13,697 bases of DNA from Chloroflexota bacterium (GTDB lineage: Bacteria > Chloroflexota > Anaerolineae > UBA1429). Made by a program: the position numbers and the translations under genes. The stretch lies in assembly GCA_012515695.1 (NCBI GenBank), contig JAAYXX010000365.1:1-13697 (forward strand), read 5' to 3'. The notes below the pieces were generated by a model. The model saw only the letters and a list, made by a program, of their open reading frames with translations, was not told where the DNA came from and ran no database searches. Shown here piece by piece: positions 1 through 6,349 of this stretch. The first letter of the stretch is position 1, and every line of letters begins with the position of its first letter.

Positions 1-125
1 CTTTCTCCCGGGGGGAGAAGGCGGTAAGCGCGGCAATATGCCACCGGCATACATGCCGCCCTCGCCCCCTGGGAGAGTGCGGCATGCATGCCGGGCGGCT
101 GGGTACAGCCGGGGGTGAGGGTGGT
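1..125. repeat. Structured palindromic repeat at window edge
   Basis: A stretch of nested inverted repeats with no convincing gene. Bases 3-19 can fold as TTCTCCC/GGGAGAA. The strongest element pairs 44-59 (CCGGCATACATGCCGC) with 79-94 (GCGGCATGCATGCCGG), 15 of 16 positions complementary, and the loop holds a further imperfect CTCxCCC/GGGxGAG stem at 61-77. A small hairpin GGCTG/CAGCC follows at 97-110, then a GGGGGTGAGGG tail. The mix of CTCTCCC-like and GGTGAGGG blocks resembles dispersed REP-like intergenic repeats in many GC-rich bacteria. That comparison is from general knowledge; only one copy lies here and the left end is cut by the window. It could also act as a terminator for a gene to the left. 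Confidence 0.45.
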
Positions 126-327
126 GACGGGGATCTGCTGGCCGTGACGATCAAATGTTAGTGCCATTGGGCATCTTGCCGGCATAGTGCAAGTCGCCCA
201 GGATGGCGCGCCCCACTTGAACACGCAAAGGCGTGAGGGCGATAGCGCCGGGTGGACGACCCAGGGGAGACATAAAGGCCGATCCACCAGTATCACCCCC
301 ACGCCTCAGGGCGCGCCGCGCACAGGA
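126..327. other. Gene-poor stretch with a doubtful small ORF
   Basis: No recognisable gene. On the minus strand the frame of the upstream Rieske oxidoreductase stays open after its TGA stop (328-330) down to the next TGA at 151-153. An ATG at 271-273 would give a 40-residue peptide beginning MSPLGRPPGA and ending GKMPNGTNI. A weak GGTGGA lies about nine bases upstream of that ATG. The length is compatible with chance in GC-rich DNA, and I recognise no family. It may be a decayed remnant, a small gene or noise. Confidence 0.3.
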
Positions 328-1860
328 TCAAGGAGTCGGCTGCTTCACTTTCTCCTCAATCTCTTGCCTCGCCAGGTTCCTGGTTGTGGGGCCGTGGATG
401 AACTCGCCGTCCACCGTGTAGCGCGATCCGTGGCAAGGGCAGTCCCAGGTGCGCTCGGCGTTGTTCCAGTTGATCAGACAGCCACGATGAGTGCAGACCG
501 CCGAGATAGCGTGCAGGCGGCCATCCTCCTCGCGGTAGACGGCCAGCTTTTTGCCGTCGTGTTCGATCACTCGCGCATCCCCTGGAACCACGTCTTGAGG
601 CGACATCGGCTCGGCCTTTACCTTCTGCCCCCTGCCGCGCTCCATGCCCCGCTTTTCCTTGTGGGCCACCTTGCGAACAGTGTGCGGCTCCCAAATGCGC
701 GCCGGGTCGTACAAATCGCTCCAGGAGCTTGGTTGGCCGAGCACCAGATCGCCCAACAGCAACCCCGCGACAGTGCCAATGCTCATCCCCCACCCGGCAA
801 AACCAGTAGCTACGTACAGCCCGGTTGACTTGGGCATAAAGTGGCCGATCAGCGGCACGCCATCCGCCGGGTTGTTGTCCTGCGTAGACCAGGAGTAATC
901 CACCGACAGCACATCAAAATGCTGGCGGGTCCATTCCTCCAGGTCGCGATAATACGACAGGGTATCGCGCACATGCCCGGCGTAGTGGCTGCCACCGGCG
1001 ACAATCAACATGGGGCCGCGCTCTGTCATCTCGGTGCGAATGGAATGAAAATCGGGGTAAGGGCTGATGTACATATCCTGCGTTGGATTCTGCACGCGGA
1101 CGCCCAGCGCATAAGAGCGTATGGGGTTCTGACGGCGGTAATACTCGCCGCGATCCAAGAAAGGCATGTGGGTCGTAATGAGCACACAGGGGGCTGTGAT
1201 CCGCCCCCGGTCGGTCGTGACCACATAGGGCCGCTCTTCGCTGACATCGTGAGCGATGGTCCGCTCCAAGACGTAGCTGCCATCGCCGGGGATGGTTGCC
1301 AGCAGGGGCAGCAGATACTTGCGGGGGTGAAACTGGGCCTGCTCATCATAGCGGACAGCGCCATAGTGCTGGAAAGGCAGCGGGGCCTGCTCGACAAAAG
1401 TGACCGGCAGCCCCACCGACTGGGCAGCGTGCGCCTCTTGCTCCAGGCGGTCACGGTCCTGCTCGCGTTCAGCGTAGAGGTAAAAGGGACGACGCTCAAA
1501 CTCGCACTCGATCCCGTGGCGCTTGACCAGAGAGGCGACCATCTCGATGGCGGCCTGGTTCGAGTGGCCATAGAGACGCGCCCTCTCCTTGCCATAGCCG
1601 TCTATCAGCGACTTGTAGATCAAGCTGTGGCAAGACGTCAGCTTGGCGGTAGTGCGCCCGGTGACGCCATTCACCGCCCTGTGAGCCTCCACCAGAGCCA
1701 CCCGCATCCCGGCCTGCTTTAGCAAATAGGCGGCAGTAATCCCCGCAATACCCGCCCCCAGAACAGCAACATCCACGTTGAGGTCCTCGGACTGGGCGGG
1801 GTAATCGGTTGTGGGAGAGCTTGAAATCCAATAAGAGACGTGCTTACCAGGGCTTGTCAT
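328..1860 (-). CDS. FAD-dependent oxidoreductase with C-terminal Rieske [2Fe-2S] domain (YhfW-like)
   Basis: A 510-residue soluble redox protein joining a DAO-type flavin domain to a Rieske domain. Residues 30-58 form the FAD-binding Rossmann start, with GAGIAG at 35-40 and an acidic residue (E58) closing the second strand. The segment NGVTGRTTAKLTS near 64-76 is typical of this family. The C-terminal Rieske module has C456-T-H458 and C474-P-C-H477 as cluster ligands, plus C461 and C476, the extra cysteine pair of bc1/b6f-type Rieske proteins. Length and order match Bacillus YhfW-type proteins, whose substrate is unknown. No signal peptide is visible, so it is probably cytoplasmic. The ATG at 1860 has AGGAGG four bases upstream. 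It is transcribed divergently from tetR, from a consensus promoter at 2057-2086, with a leader of about 190 nt. Confidence 0.93.
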   Translation of the reverse strand: MTSPGKHVSYWISSSPTTDYPAQSEDLNVDVAVLGAGIAGITAAYLLKQAGMRVALVEAHRAVNGVTGRTTAKLTSCHSLIYKSLIDGYGKERARLYGHSNQAAIEMVASLVKRHGIECEFERRPFYLYAEREQDRDRLEQEAHAAQSVGLPVTFVEQAPLPFQHYGAVRYDEQAQFHPRKYLLPLLATIPGDGSYVLERTIAHDVSEERPYVVTTDRGRITAPCVLITTHMPFLDRGEYYRRQNPIRSYALGVRVQNPTQDMYISPYPDFHSIRTEMTERGPMLIVAGGSHYAGHVRDTLSYYRDLEEWTRQHFDVLSVDYSWSTQDNNPADGVPLIGHFMPKSTGLYVATGFAGWGMSIGTVAGLLLGDLVLGQPSSWSDLYDPARIWEPHTVRKVAHKEKRGMERGRGQKVKAEPMSPQDVVPGDARVIEHDGKKLAVYREEDGRLHAISAVCTHRGCLINWNNAERTWDCPCHGSRYTVDGEFIHGPTTRNLARQEIEEKVKQPTP

Positions 1861-2040
1861 CAGTCCTCCTCGCGCAATAGCGCCCTATATACACTCGCGT
1901 CTCTCATCTGCATAACGCTGGGCCAGCGATGCGTTGCGCGCAAGGGGTTGGCAGAATGGATCGTGGGGGGGCGCGTGGGAGAAGGCGGGAGGCTCTGCGA
2001 GAGACATCTCAATATTCCAGGCAAACAGTCACCCGGCGCA

Positions 2041-2056
2041 CCAGGTAACCGCCTGG
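2041..2056. promoter_or_regulatory. Palindrome at the start site of the oxidoreductase promoter
   Basis: CCAGG-TAACCG-CCTGG is an inverted repeat with five-base arms and a six-base centre. It lies directly downstream of the minus-strand -10 box (2057-2062), over the expected transcription start. This position would suit a repressor operator or a hairpin at the 5' end of the leader. It does not resemble the ACCGAC/GTCGGT site in front of tetR, so a different factor would be expected if it is an operator. Confidence 0.3.
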
Positions 2057-2086
2057 ATTATATCGTCGCGCCGTCCAGATTGTCAA
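2057..2086 (-). promoter_or_regulatory. Consensus sigma-70 promoter for the Rieske oxidoreductase
   Basis: On the minus strand TTGACA (2081-2086) and TATAAT (2057-2062) are separated by 18 bases. Both hexamers match the sigma-70/SigA consensus exactly. Transcription would start near 2050 and give a leader of about 190 nt before the ATG at 1860. Confidence 0.75.
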
Positions 2087-2123
2087 CCCCACCACCCGCA
2101 GCGCCCGACAGCAGCCCAAAACC

Positions 2124-2151
2124 TTGACATCCTGACAGCATGAGGTATAAT
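2124..2151 (+). promoter_or_regulatory. Consensus sigma-70 promoter for tetR-SDR operon
   Basis: TTGACA (2124-2129) and TATAAT (2146-2151) are separated by 16 bases, both exact consensus. The start site would fall near 2158, inside the ACCGAC/GTCGGT palindrome. The resulting leader to the tetR ATG is about 255 nt and contains a whole copy of the palindromic repeat. This promoter is back to back with the oxidoreductase promoter, with 37 bases between the two -35 boxes. Confidence 0.78.
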
Positions 2152-2154
2152 TAG

Positions 2155-2168
2155 ACCGACTGGTCGGT
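2155..2168. promoter_or_regulatory. Probable TetR-family operator
   Basis: ACCGAC-TG-GTCGGT is an inverted repeat with perfect six-base arms and a two-base centre, beginning four bases after the -10 box of the tetR promoter. A short, GC-rich palindrome over the start site upstream of a TetR gene is the usual layout of an autoregulatory operator. Binding there would block transcription of both tetR and the downstream SDR gene. The identity of the binding protein is inferred from context. Confidence 0.72.
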
Positions 2169-2201
2169 ATGATTTTTCACAGAATAGTTCGGTAACAGCC
2201 A

Positions 2202-2386
2202 TAGGATGGGCGGTTGAAACCGCAGCAAACTCTGCCAAGTCGCCCTTCGGCGACTGGCTCCCTAGCCTGCGAAGGCAGGCGCGCCAACTTGTTGGCGATG
2301 CAGTGGTTGGTGCAGTTTTAACTGCCTATGCCGACGCAGCGGTTGGTGCAGTTTCAACTGCCTACGCAATGGCACATCGGGTTACC
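2202..2386 (+). repeat. Palindrome-mosaic intergenic repeat, copy 1
   Basis: A 185-bp element in the leader of tetR. It begins TAGGATGGGCGG and ends TCGGGTTACC, both shared with copy 2 at 12469-12589. Inside is a series of short palindromes: GCGGTT-GA-AACCGC (2210s-2223), AGTCGCC-CTTC-GGCGACT, CGCCAAC-TT-GTTGGCG (2282-2297) and GCAGTT-TT-AACTGC. The last belongs to a 36-bp unit (2300-2335) repeated in tandem at 2336-2371 as GCAGTT-TC-AACTGC. There is no open frame. Copy 1 is longer than copy 2 mainly through extra palindromes in the middle and the second 36-bp unit. With two copies in 13.7 kb it is probably a dispersed family in this genome. Confidence 0.85.
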
Positions 2387-2412
2387 AAAGCAACTGGTAA
2401 GGGGGAGGGGAC

Positions 2413-3021
2413 ATGACGACTCGAGCACGCAGCGAGATCACTCGCAGCCAGATTCTGGACGCAGCTCGCGACTGCTTTGTCGAGCAGGGATATGACGCTA
2501 CGGGGGTAGCCGAAATCTGCCAACGCGCGGGGGTCAGCAAAGGCGCGTTCTACCACCATTTCCCCACCAAACAGGCGCTATTCTTGGAGCTGTTCAATCT
2601 CTGGATCGCCGGGATCAGCGCCCAGGTGCAGAACATCCAGTCCATCGGAGCAACAGCCCCGGAAACGCTGGAGACCCTGTCGCTGCTGATCGGGCGCGTG
2701 TTAAAAGATGCCAGCGGCCAGGTACAAATGTTTCTCGAGTTCTGGACCCAGGCGGCCCGAGACCCCGCCATCTGGCAGGCCACCATCGCCCCTTACCACA
2801 CCTACCAACGGCTTTTCGCTGACCTGATCGAGCGGGGAATTGTAGAGGGGAGCCTGCGGCCAGTGGACCCAATGGTCGCAGGGCAGGCAGTGGTATCCCT
2901 GGGTGTAGGGCTGTTGTTGCAGGCAACATTGGACCCCCAGGGGGCCGACTGGGACAAAGTGACCCGCCAGAGCGTGCAAATCCTGCTCGACGGGCTGAAA
3001 AGCAAGGAGGAACAAGAGTGA
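2413..3021 (+). CDS. TetR/AcrR-family transcriptional regulator
   Basis: A 202-residue one-component repressor of normal TetR length. The N-terminal helix-turn-helix covers about residues 9-55, with the signature ILDAARDCFVEQGYDATGV, then AEICQRAGVSKGAFYHHF ending in the recognition helix. The C-terminal part is helical, as expected for ligand binding and dimerisation; the ligand cannot be read from sequence. The ATG at 2413 follows a purine-rich GGGGGAGGGG site. Its stop overlaps the GTG start of the SDR gene (GTGA), so the two are co-translated. The palindrome at 2155-2168 on its promoter suggests autorepression, and the close divergent promoter at 2057-2086 may make the Rieske oxidoreductase a second target. 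Confidence 0.95.
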   Translation: MTTRARSEITRSQILDAARDCFVEQGYDATGVAEICQRAGVSKGAFYHHFPTKQALFLELFNLWIAGISAQVQNIQSIGATAPETLETLSLLIGRVLKDASGQVQMFLEFWTQAARDPAIWQATIAPYHTYQRLFADLIERGIVEGSLRPVDPMVAGQAVVSLGVGLLLQATLDPQGADWDKVTRQSVQILLDGLKSKEEQE

Positions 3022-4043
3022 GGGTATTACTGACAGGCGCGTTTGGCAATATCGGCACCAGTGCGCGGGAGGAATTGCTGGCACAGGGCCATACCGTGCG
3101 CTGCTTTGATTTAAAGCGCAAGGCGAGCGTGCGAGCAGCCCGCCGGCTGCAAGGGCGAGCCGAGGTGGTTTGGGGCGACCTGCGCCGCAAGGAGGATGTG
3201 GCGGCGGCGGTGCGCGGCCAAGACGTAGTGGTGCATCTGGCCTTTATCATCCCCAAGCTGTCCGCAACCGGTGTCGAATCCGAAGACCACCCCGACTGGT
3301 CGCGTGAGATCAACGTGGGCGGGACTCGGAATCTGTTGGAGGCCATGAAAGCCCAGCCACATCCACCCAAGCTGGTGTTCATCTCCTCCTATCACGTATT
3401 CGGCCTCACCCACGACAGAACGCCCCCGCTCAAGGCGAGCGACCCCGTATCTCCCGTGGAACACTATGCCCGGCACAAGGTAGAATGCGAGCAAATGGTG
3501 TGCGACTCCGGGCTAGAGTATACGATCCTACGGCTGGCAGCGGCGTTCCCCATCACGATGCTCATGGATCCAGGCATGTTCGACATCCCGCTAGAGAACC
3601 GCATGGAGTTCGTCCACACGCGAGACGTGGGCCGGGCGATTGCCAACGCTGTGAGCAGCCCCGACGTATGGGGCAAGCTGCTGCTGGTGGGCGGCGGGTC
3701 GCGCTGCCAGTACTACTACCGCGAGATCGTCAGCCGAACGCTCGAAGCGATGGGTGTGGGGATGCTGCCAGAAGAGGCTTTCAGCGCCCGGCCCTTTGCC
3801 ACGGATTGGATTGACAGCAGCGAAACCGAGGCATTATTGCACTACCAGCAGCGCGATCTGGGAGACTATTTGCAGGAGATGCAGCGGCGGCTGGGCGTCA
3901 AACGGCTCCTGGTGCGCCTCTGCCGCCCACTCGTGCGTATGTGGCTCCTGAACCAGTCTCCCTCTTACCGGAAACACCTGGCGCACACAGACCGCTGGTC
4001 TTGGCTCTGGCTATGGCAGCGAATGTTGAGGCAAGGGCGGTAG
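3018..4043 (+). CDS. Extended-SDR NAD(P)-dependent epimerase/dehydratase family protein
   Basis: A 341-residue extended short-chain dehydrogenase. The Rossmann motif TGAFGNIG (residues 6-13) is followed by an acidic residue, D31, at the end of the second strand, which favours NAD(H). The catalytic site is SSYHVFG (S123/S124) with Y150-A-R-H-K154. Known relatives act on nucleotide sugars or steroid-like and flavonoid-like alcohols; the true substrate here is unknown. After about residue 290 the protein has an unusual basic, Trp-rich tail (RLCRPLVRMWLL, WSWLWLWQRMLRQGR) that could lie on a membrane or partner. The GTG start at 3018 overlaps the tetR stop by four bases and has AAGGAGG seven bases upstream. 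As partner gene in a tetR operon it is probably induced by the TetR ligand, perhaps its own substrate. Confidence 0.9.
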   Translation: MRVLLTGAFGNIGTSAREELLAQGHTVRCFDLKRKASVRAARRLQGRAEVVWGDLRRKEDVAAAVRGQDVVVHLAFIIPKLSATGVESEDHPDWSREINVGGTRNLLEAMKAQPHPPKLVFISSYHVFGLTHDRTPPLKASDPVSPVEHYARHKVECEQMVCDSGLEYTILRLAAAFPITMLMDPGMFDIPLENRMEFVHTRDVGRAIANAVSSPDVWGKLLLVGGGSRCQYYYREIVSRTLEAMGVGMLPEEAFSARPFATDWIDSSETEALLHYQQRDLGDYLQEMQRRLGVKRLLVRLCRPLVRMWLLNQSPSYRKHLAHTDRWSWLWLWQRMLRQGR

Positions 4044-4052
4044 AAAACGCGC

Positions 4053-4087
4053 ACACCGAACCATCTTGAACCAAGACGGTTCGGTGT
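4053..4087. terminator. Hairpin between convergent SDR and nag-like genes
   Basis: ACACCGAACC (4053-4062) pairs perfectly with GGTTCGGTGT (4078-4087). After one A/C mismatch, TCTTG (4064-4068) pairs with CAAGA (4072-4076) around a three-base loop. The 16-position stem lies nine bases after the SDR stop and 56 bases beyond the stop of the NagB-like gene on the other strand. There is no clear T-run on the plus strand; on the minus strand GTTTTC follows a few bases after the stem. It is best read as a shared, possibly bidirectional terminator, stronger for the minus-strand transcript. Confidence 0.65.
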
Positions 4088-4143
4088 ATCAGCGCAACTC
4101 ATCCGGCGCGATGGCGGCTGGCAGCCGTGGCGAACAGCCGCGT

Positions 4144-5076
4144 CTAGTAACCCCTGTCCCACAGGGGCACGATATCCTGGGCGATGGTCTCCGAGATATA
4201 GAAATCGGTTTCCAGCAGTTGGTGCAGCGACGTGGGAACCCGTGGCGTCACCGGCCCGTGGGCAGCCAGGCGGGTAATCAGCCGTTGCCACGAAACGTTC
4301 GTCCCGGCAGTGGTCAGCGCGTTCATGTCCATGCGATACTTGGCAGCAACCACCTCCGCCGGGCCGATGGTGGCAGCTTTGGGCGGCACGAGGGCCAGGT
4401 CGCCGCTCATGCCAAAGCTGCCGTGCAGCGAGTTCTGCGCGATAGTAAACGGGCTGAGGGTGACGACACGCGGCCCCATCTGCATCCACTCTTCCAGGCT
4501 GTCGGCGGCAAATTCGGGCGCGTCCGGCTCGATAAAGGCCAGGTGGCCGGTCCAGCCAGGGCCGCTATAGCAGGCATCGGCGCCCCCCAGGTCGGCAATG
4601 AGCTGCCCATAGTAGCTGATGTTCTCCGTCGTGGGACCAAGCACCTGCTCTTCCGGCGGCCGCAGGTCGGGGTCTATTTCCCGGTAGAAATAGTTCATCA
4701 TGGCCGCTTTAAAGCTCTGGGGATAGCTCTCCGGCGCAATGTTCCCATCCTGGTCGGCGTACTCGTCCATGTTGAACGTATAGAGTTGGCGACAGTTCAC
4801 CCGAAAGCGGTTGATCAGCCGCGCCACGTGCCGATAGACATGGGCCGGGTTGGGCAGGATCAGCACCAGACGCCGTCCCTCATCGGCGGCGGCCTTGATG
4901 CGATAGAACATATCCGTCACCCAGATGAATTCGATGTCGCTATCAGGAACGACTCGAATATGAAAGTTGGGGTTGGGGTGCTTGGTGATGTCCTCTCGGC
5001 GGATGCGACGCACCCGCTCCAATACCTCCTGATCCTGAAAAGGCACCCATTTCGATGGCTTGTAGGTGAATGTCAT
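4144..5076 (-). CDS. Divergent NagB-like glucosamine-6-phosphate isomerase/deaminase family protein
   Basis: A 310-residue member of the NagB/sugar-phosphate isomerase family (COG0363 type). It keeps the TFNMDEY motif (residues 100-106, with the general-base Asp at 104) and a GHLAFIEP motif (177-184) with H178 and E183. E. coli NagB has GNDGHIAFNEP here. The Asp that forms a relay with His and Glu (Asp141 in E. coli) is replaced by T176, and its neighbour Asn by W175. The NagB phosphate-loop region near 71-81 is also altered (LILPNPAHV). It is longer than classical NagB (about 266 residues). The ATG at 5076 is chosen because AAGGAG lies seven bases upstream; a TTG at 5097 would place that site inside the gene. 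It follows the NagA-like gene by 69 bases, so the two probably form an operon for amino-sugar phosphate breakdown. The exact substrate is uncertain. Confidence 0.85.
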   Translation of the reverse strand: MTFTYKPSKWVPFQDQEVLERVRRIRREDITKHPNPNFHIRVVPDSDIEFIWVTDMFYRIKAAADEGRRLVLILPNPAHVYRHVARLINRFRVNCRQLYTFNMDEYADQDGNIAPESYPQSFKAAMMNYFYREIDPDLRPPEEQVLGPTTENISYYGQLIADLGGADACYSGPGWTGHLAFIEPDAPEFAADSLEEWMQMGPRVVTLSPFTIAQNSLHGSFGMSGDLALVPPKAATIGPAEVVAAKYRMDMNALTTAGTNVSWQRLITRLAAHGPVTPRVPTSLHQLLETDFYISETIAQDIVPLWDRGY

Positions 5077-5145
5077 CTCTACGCTCCTTCGCGTCAATAG
5101 CGCCCCTTGTTCTGGGCAATTGTCCTATAAGTATTCCCAGTATTC

Positions 5146-6312
5146 TCAGTATACGCTCTGCCCGCGCACCCACGTGCGCAGCACGCGCAACCCCGCATCC
5201 AGCAAGATCAGGTCGGCGTCATAGCCGGGGCGCACCTGCCCCTTGACCCGCTCCAGCCCCAGCACGCGGGCCGGGTTCGCCGAGGCCATCCGCACCGCCT
5301 GGGGCACACTCACCCCCAGCAGGTCCACGGCGTTTCGCACGGCGCGGTCTAGCGTCAACCCGCTCCCCGCCAGCGTGCCGGGTTGGCGCGAACGCTCGGT
5401 GAGCCGGGCCGGGCCGCCCTCGCAAGCAAACTCGACCTCTTCCGCGCCAAAGCCATAGCGCCCCGGCGCCAGACCCGCGCCCACGTTGGCATCGGTAATC
5501 AGGCAGACGCCCCCCGGCCCCTTGCAGGCCAGCGCCATCTGCACCGCCACCGGGTCCACATGCACCCCATCCAGAATAAAGTCCACCGTCACACGGGGAT
5601 CAGCCAACACCGCCTCCACCGCCCCACAGGGGCGCACGCCGGGGTCCGTTTCCGGCGGCACGGGGTACACATCATAAAAGTGGGTCGCGTGGCGCACGCC
5701 TCCTTCAATGGCGGCCTGCGTCTGGCGCACGTTAGCGGCGGTATGCGTCATGAACACCGGCGTATCGTTCGCAGCCATGAGCGGCAACAACTCCGCCAGG
5801 CCGGGAAAATCGGGGGCCACGCTGAAAACGGGTCGGCGTGGCTGGGCGGCAGCGATCAGCGCGCGCACACGCTCCGGGTCGGCGCTGCCAATGGCCTCCG
5901 GCGGCAGCGCGCCGGTAAGCGTCAGAAAAGGCCCCTCCAGGTGCAGGCCCAATATCTGCGTCCCTTCCGAGCGCACGCTGGCCAGGCTCGCCACCAAGGC
6001 CGCGTCCTCGCCGGGCGGGAGCGGGCAAACGGTGGGCATAAAGCTGGTCACGCCATAACGCGGCAGCAGGCGGCAAAGGGCGGCCAGATCATCTGGGCCG
6101 TTGTCAATCAGGTAATGGCCTGTGCCGTGGATGTGCAGATCCACATAGCCCGGCGCCAGATAGCGCCCCTCGGCATCAAATACCTCTTCGCCCGGCGCGG
6201 CGGCCAGTTCGCCAGTCGGCGCGACTTCTACAACCAGCCCATCCTGAAATCGCACAGCATAATCCGGCAGCAGGCAATCCAACCCCACGACAGTAGCATG
6301 AGTAATCAGCAT
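5146..6312 (-). CDS. nagA: N-acetylglucosamine-6-phosphate deacetylase (NagA family)
   Basis: A 388-residue amidohydrolase that would remove the acetyl group from an N-acetyl amino-sugar 6-phosphate in the cytoplasm. Metal and catalytic positions are visible: H60-I-H62-G, E126 in GLHLEGPF, H190 in MTHTAAN, H211 in THFYDVYP and the catalytic D274 in LITDA. DGVH (248-251) is the usual substrate-contact motif, and GTLAGSGLTLDRAVRN (312-327) is typical of the family. Two substrate-side motifs differ from classical NagA: the usual HLFNAM is HFYDVY, and the GTH that follows LEGPF is replaced by GAL. A different N-acetyl sugar is therefore possible. The start at 6312 was chosen for GGAGG four bases upstream; longer versions would cover the promoter. 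It is the first gene of a pair with the NagB-like gene. Confidence 0.9.
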   Translation of the reverse strand: MLITHATVVGLDCLLPDYAVRFQDGLVVEVAPTGELAAAPGEEVFDAEGRYLAPGYVDLHIHGTGHYLIDNGPDDLAALCRLLPRYGVTSFMPTVCPLPPGEDAALVASLASVRSEGTQILGLHLEGPFLTLTGALPPEAIGSADPERVRALIAAAQPRRPVFSVAPDFPGLAELLPLMAANDTPVFMTHTAANVRQTQAAIEGGVRHATHFYDVYPVPPETDPGVRPCGAVEAVLADPRVTVDFILDGVHVDPVAVQMALACKGPGGVCLITDANVGAGLAPGRYGFGAEEVEFACEGGPARLTERSRQPGTLAGSGLTLDRAVRNAVDLLGVSVPQAVRMASANPARVLGLERVKGQVRPGYDADLILLDAGLRVLRTWVRGQSVY

Positions 6313-6349
6313 GGACCCTCCAGCAATCGCCAGCACTATGATAGATGAC

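Noticed and set aside
841..1722. Plus-strand frame of 293 codons opposite the Rieske oxidoreductase
   Set aside because: Shadow of a well-supported flavoprotein gene; no ribosome site and no recognisable motif.
1861..2040. Riboswitch or other structured RNA in the oxidoreductase leader
   Set aside because: The leader is long enough, but I find only short hairpins such as CGCTGG/CCAGCG at 1916-1928 and no known riboswitch core.
2202..2386. The repeats as a CRISPR array or IS end
   Set aside because: There are no regularly spaced identical repeats with unique spacers, no transposase and no target-site duplication visible around either copy.
4066..5100. Long plus-strand frame of 344 codons opposite the NagB-like gene
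   Set aside because: It mirrors a gene with clear family motifs and a good ribosome site, and its own translation shows no family features. GC-rich antisense frames of this size are common.
5132..5149. Two 9-bp direct repeats (TATTCCCAG, TATTCTCAG) at the nagA stop codon
   Set aside because: Too short and too few units to distinguish from chance or slippage.
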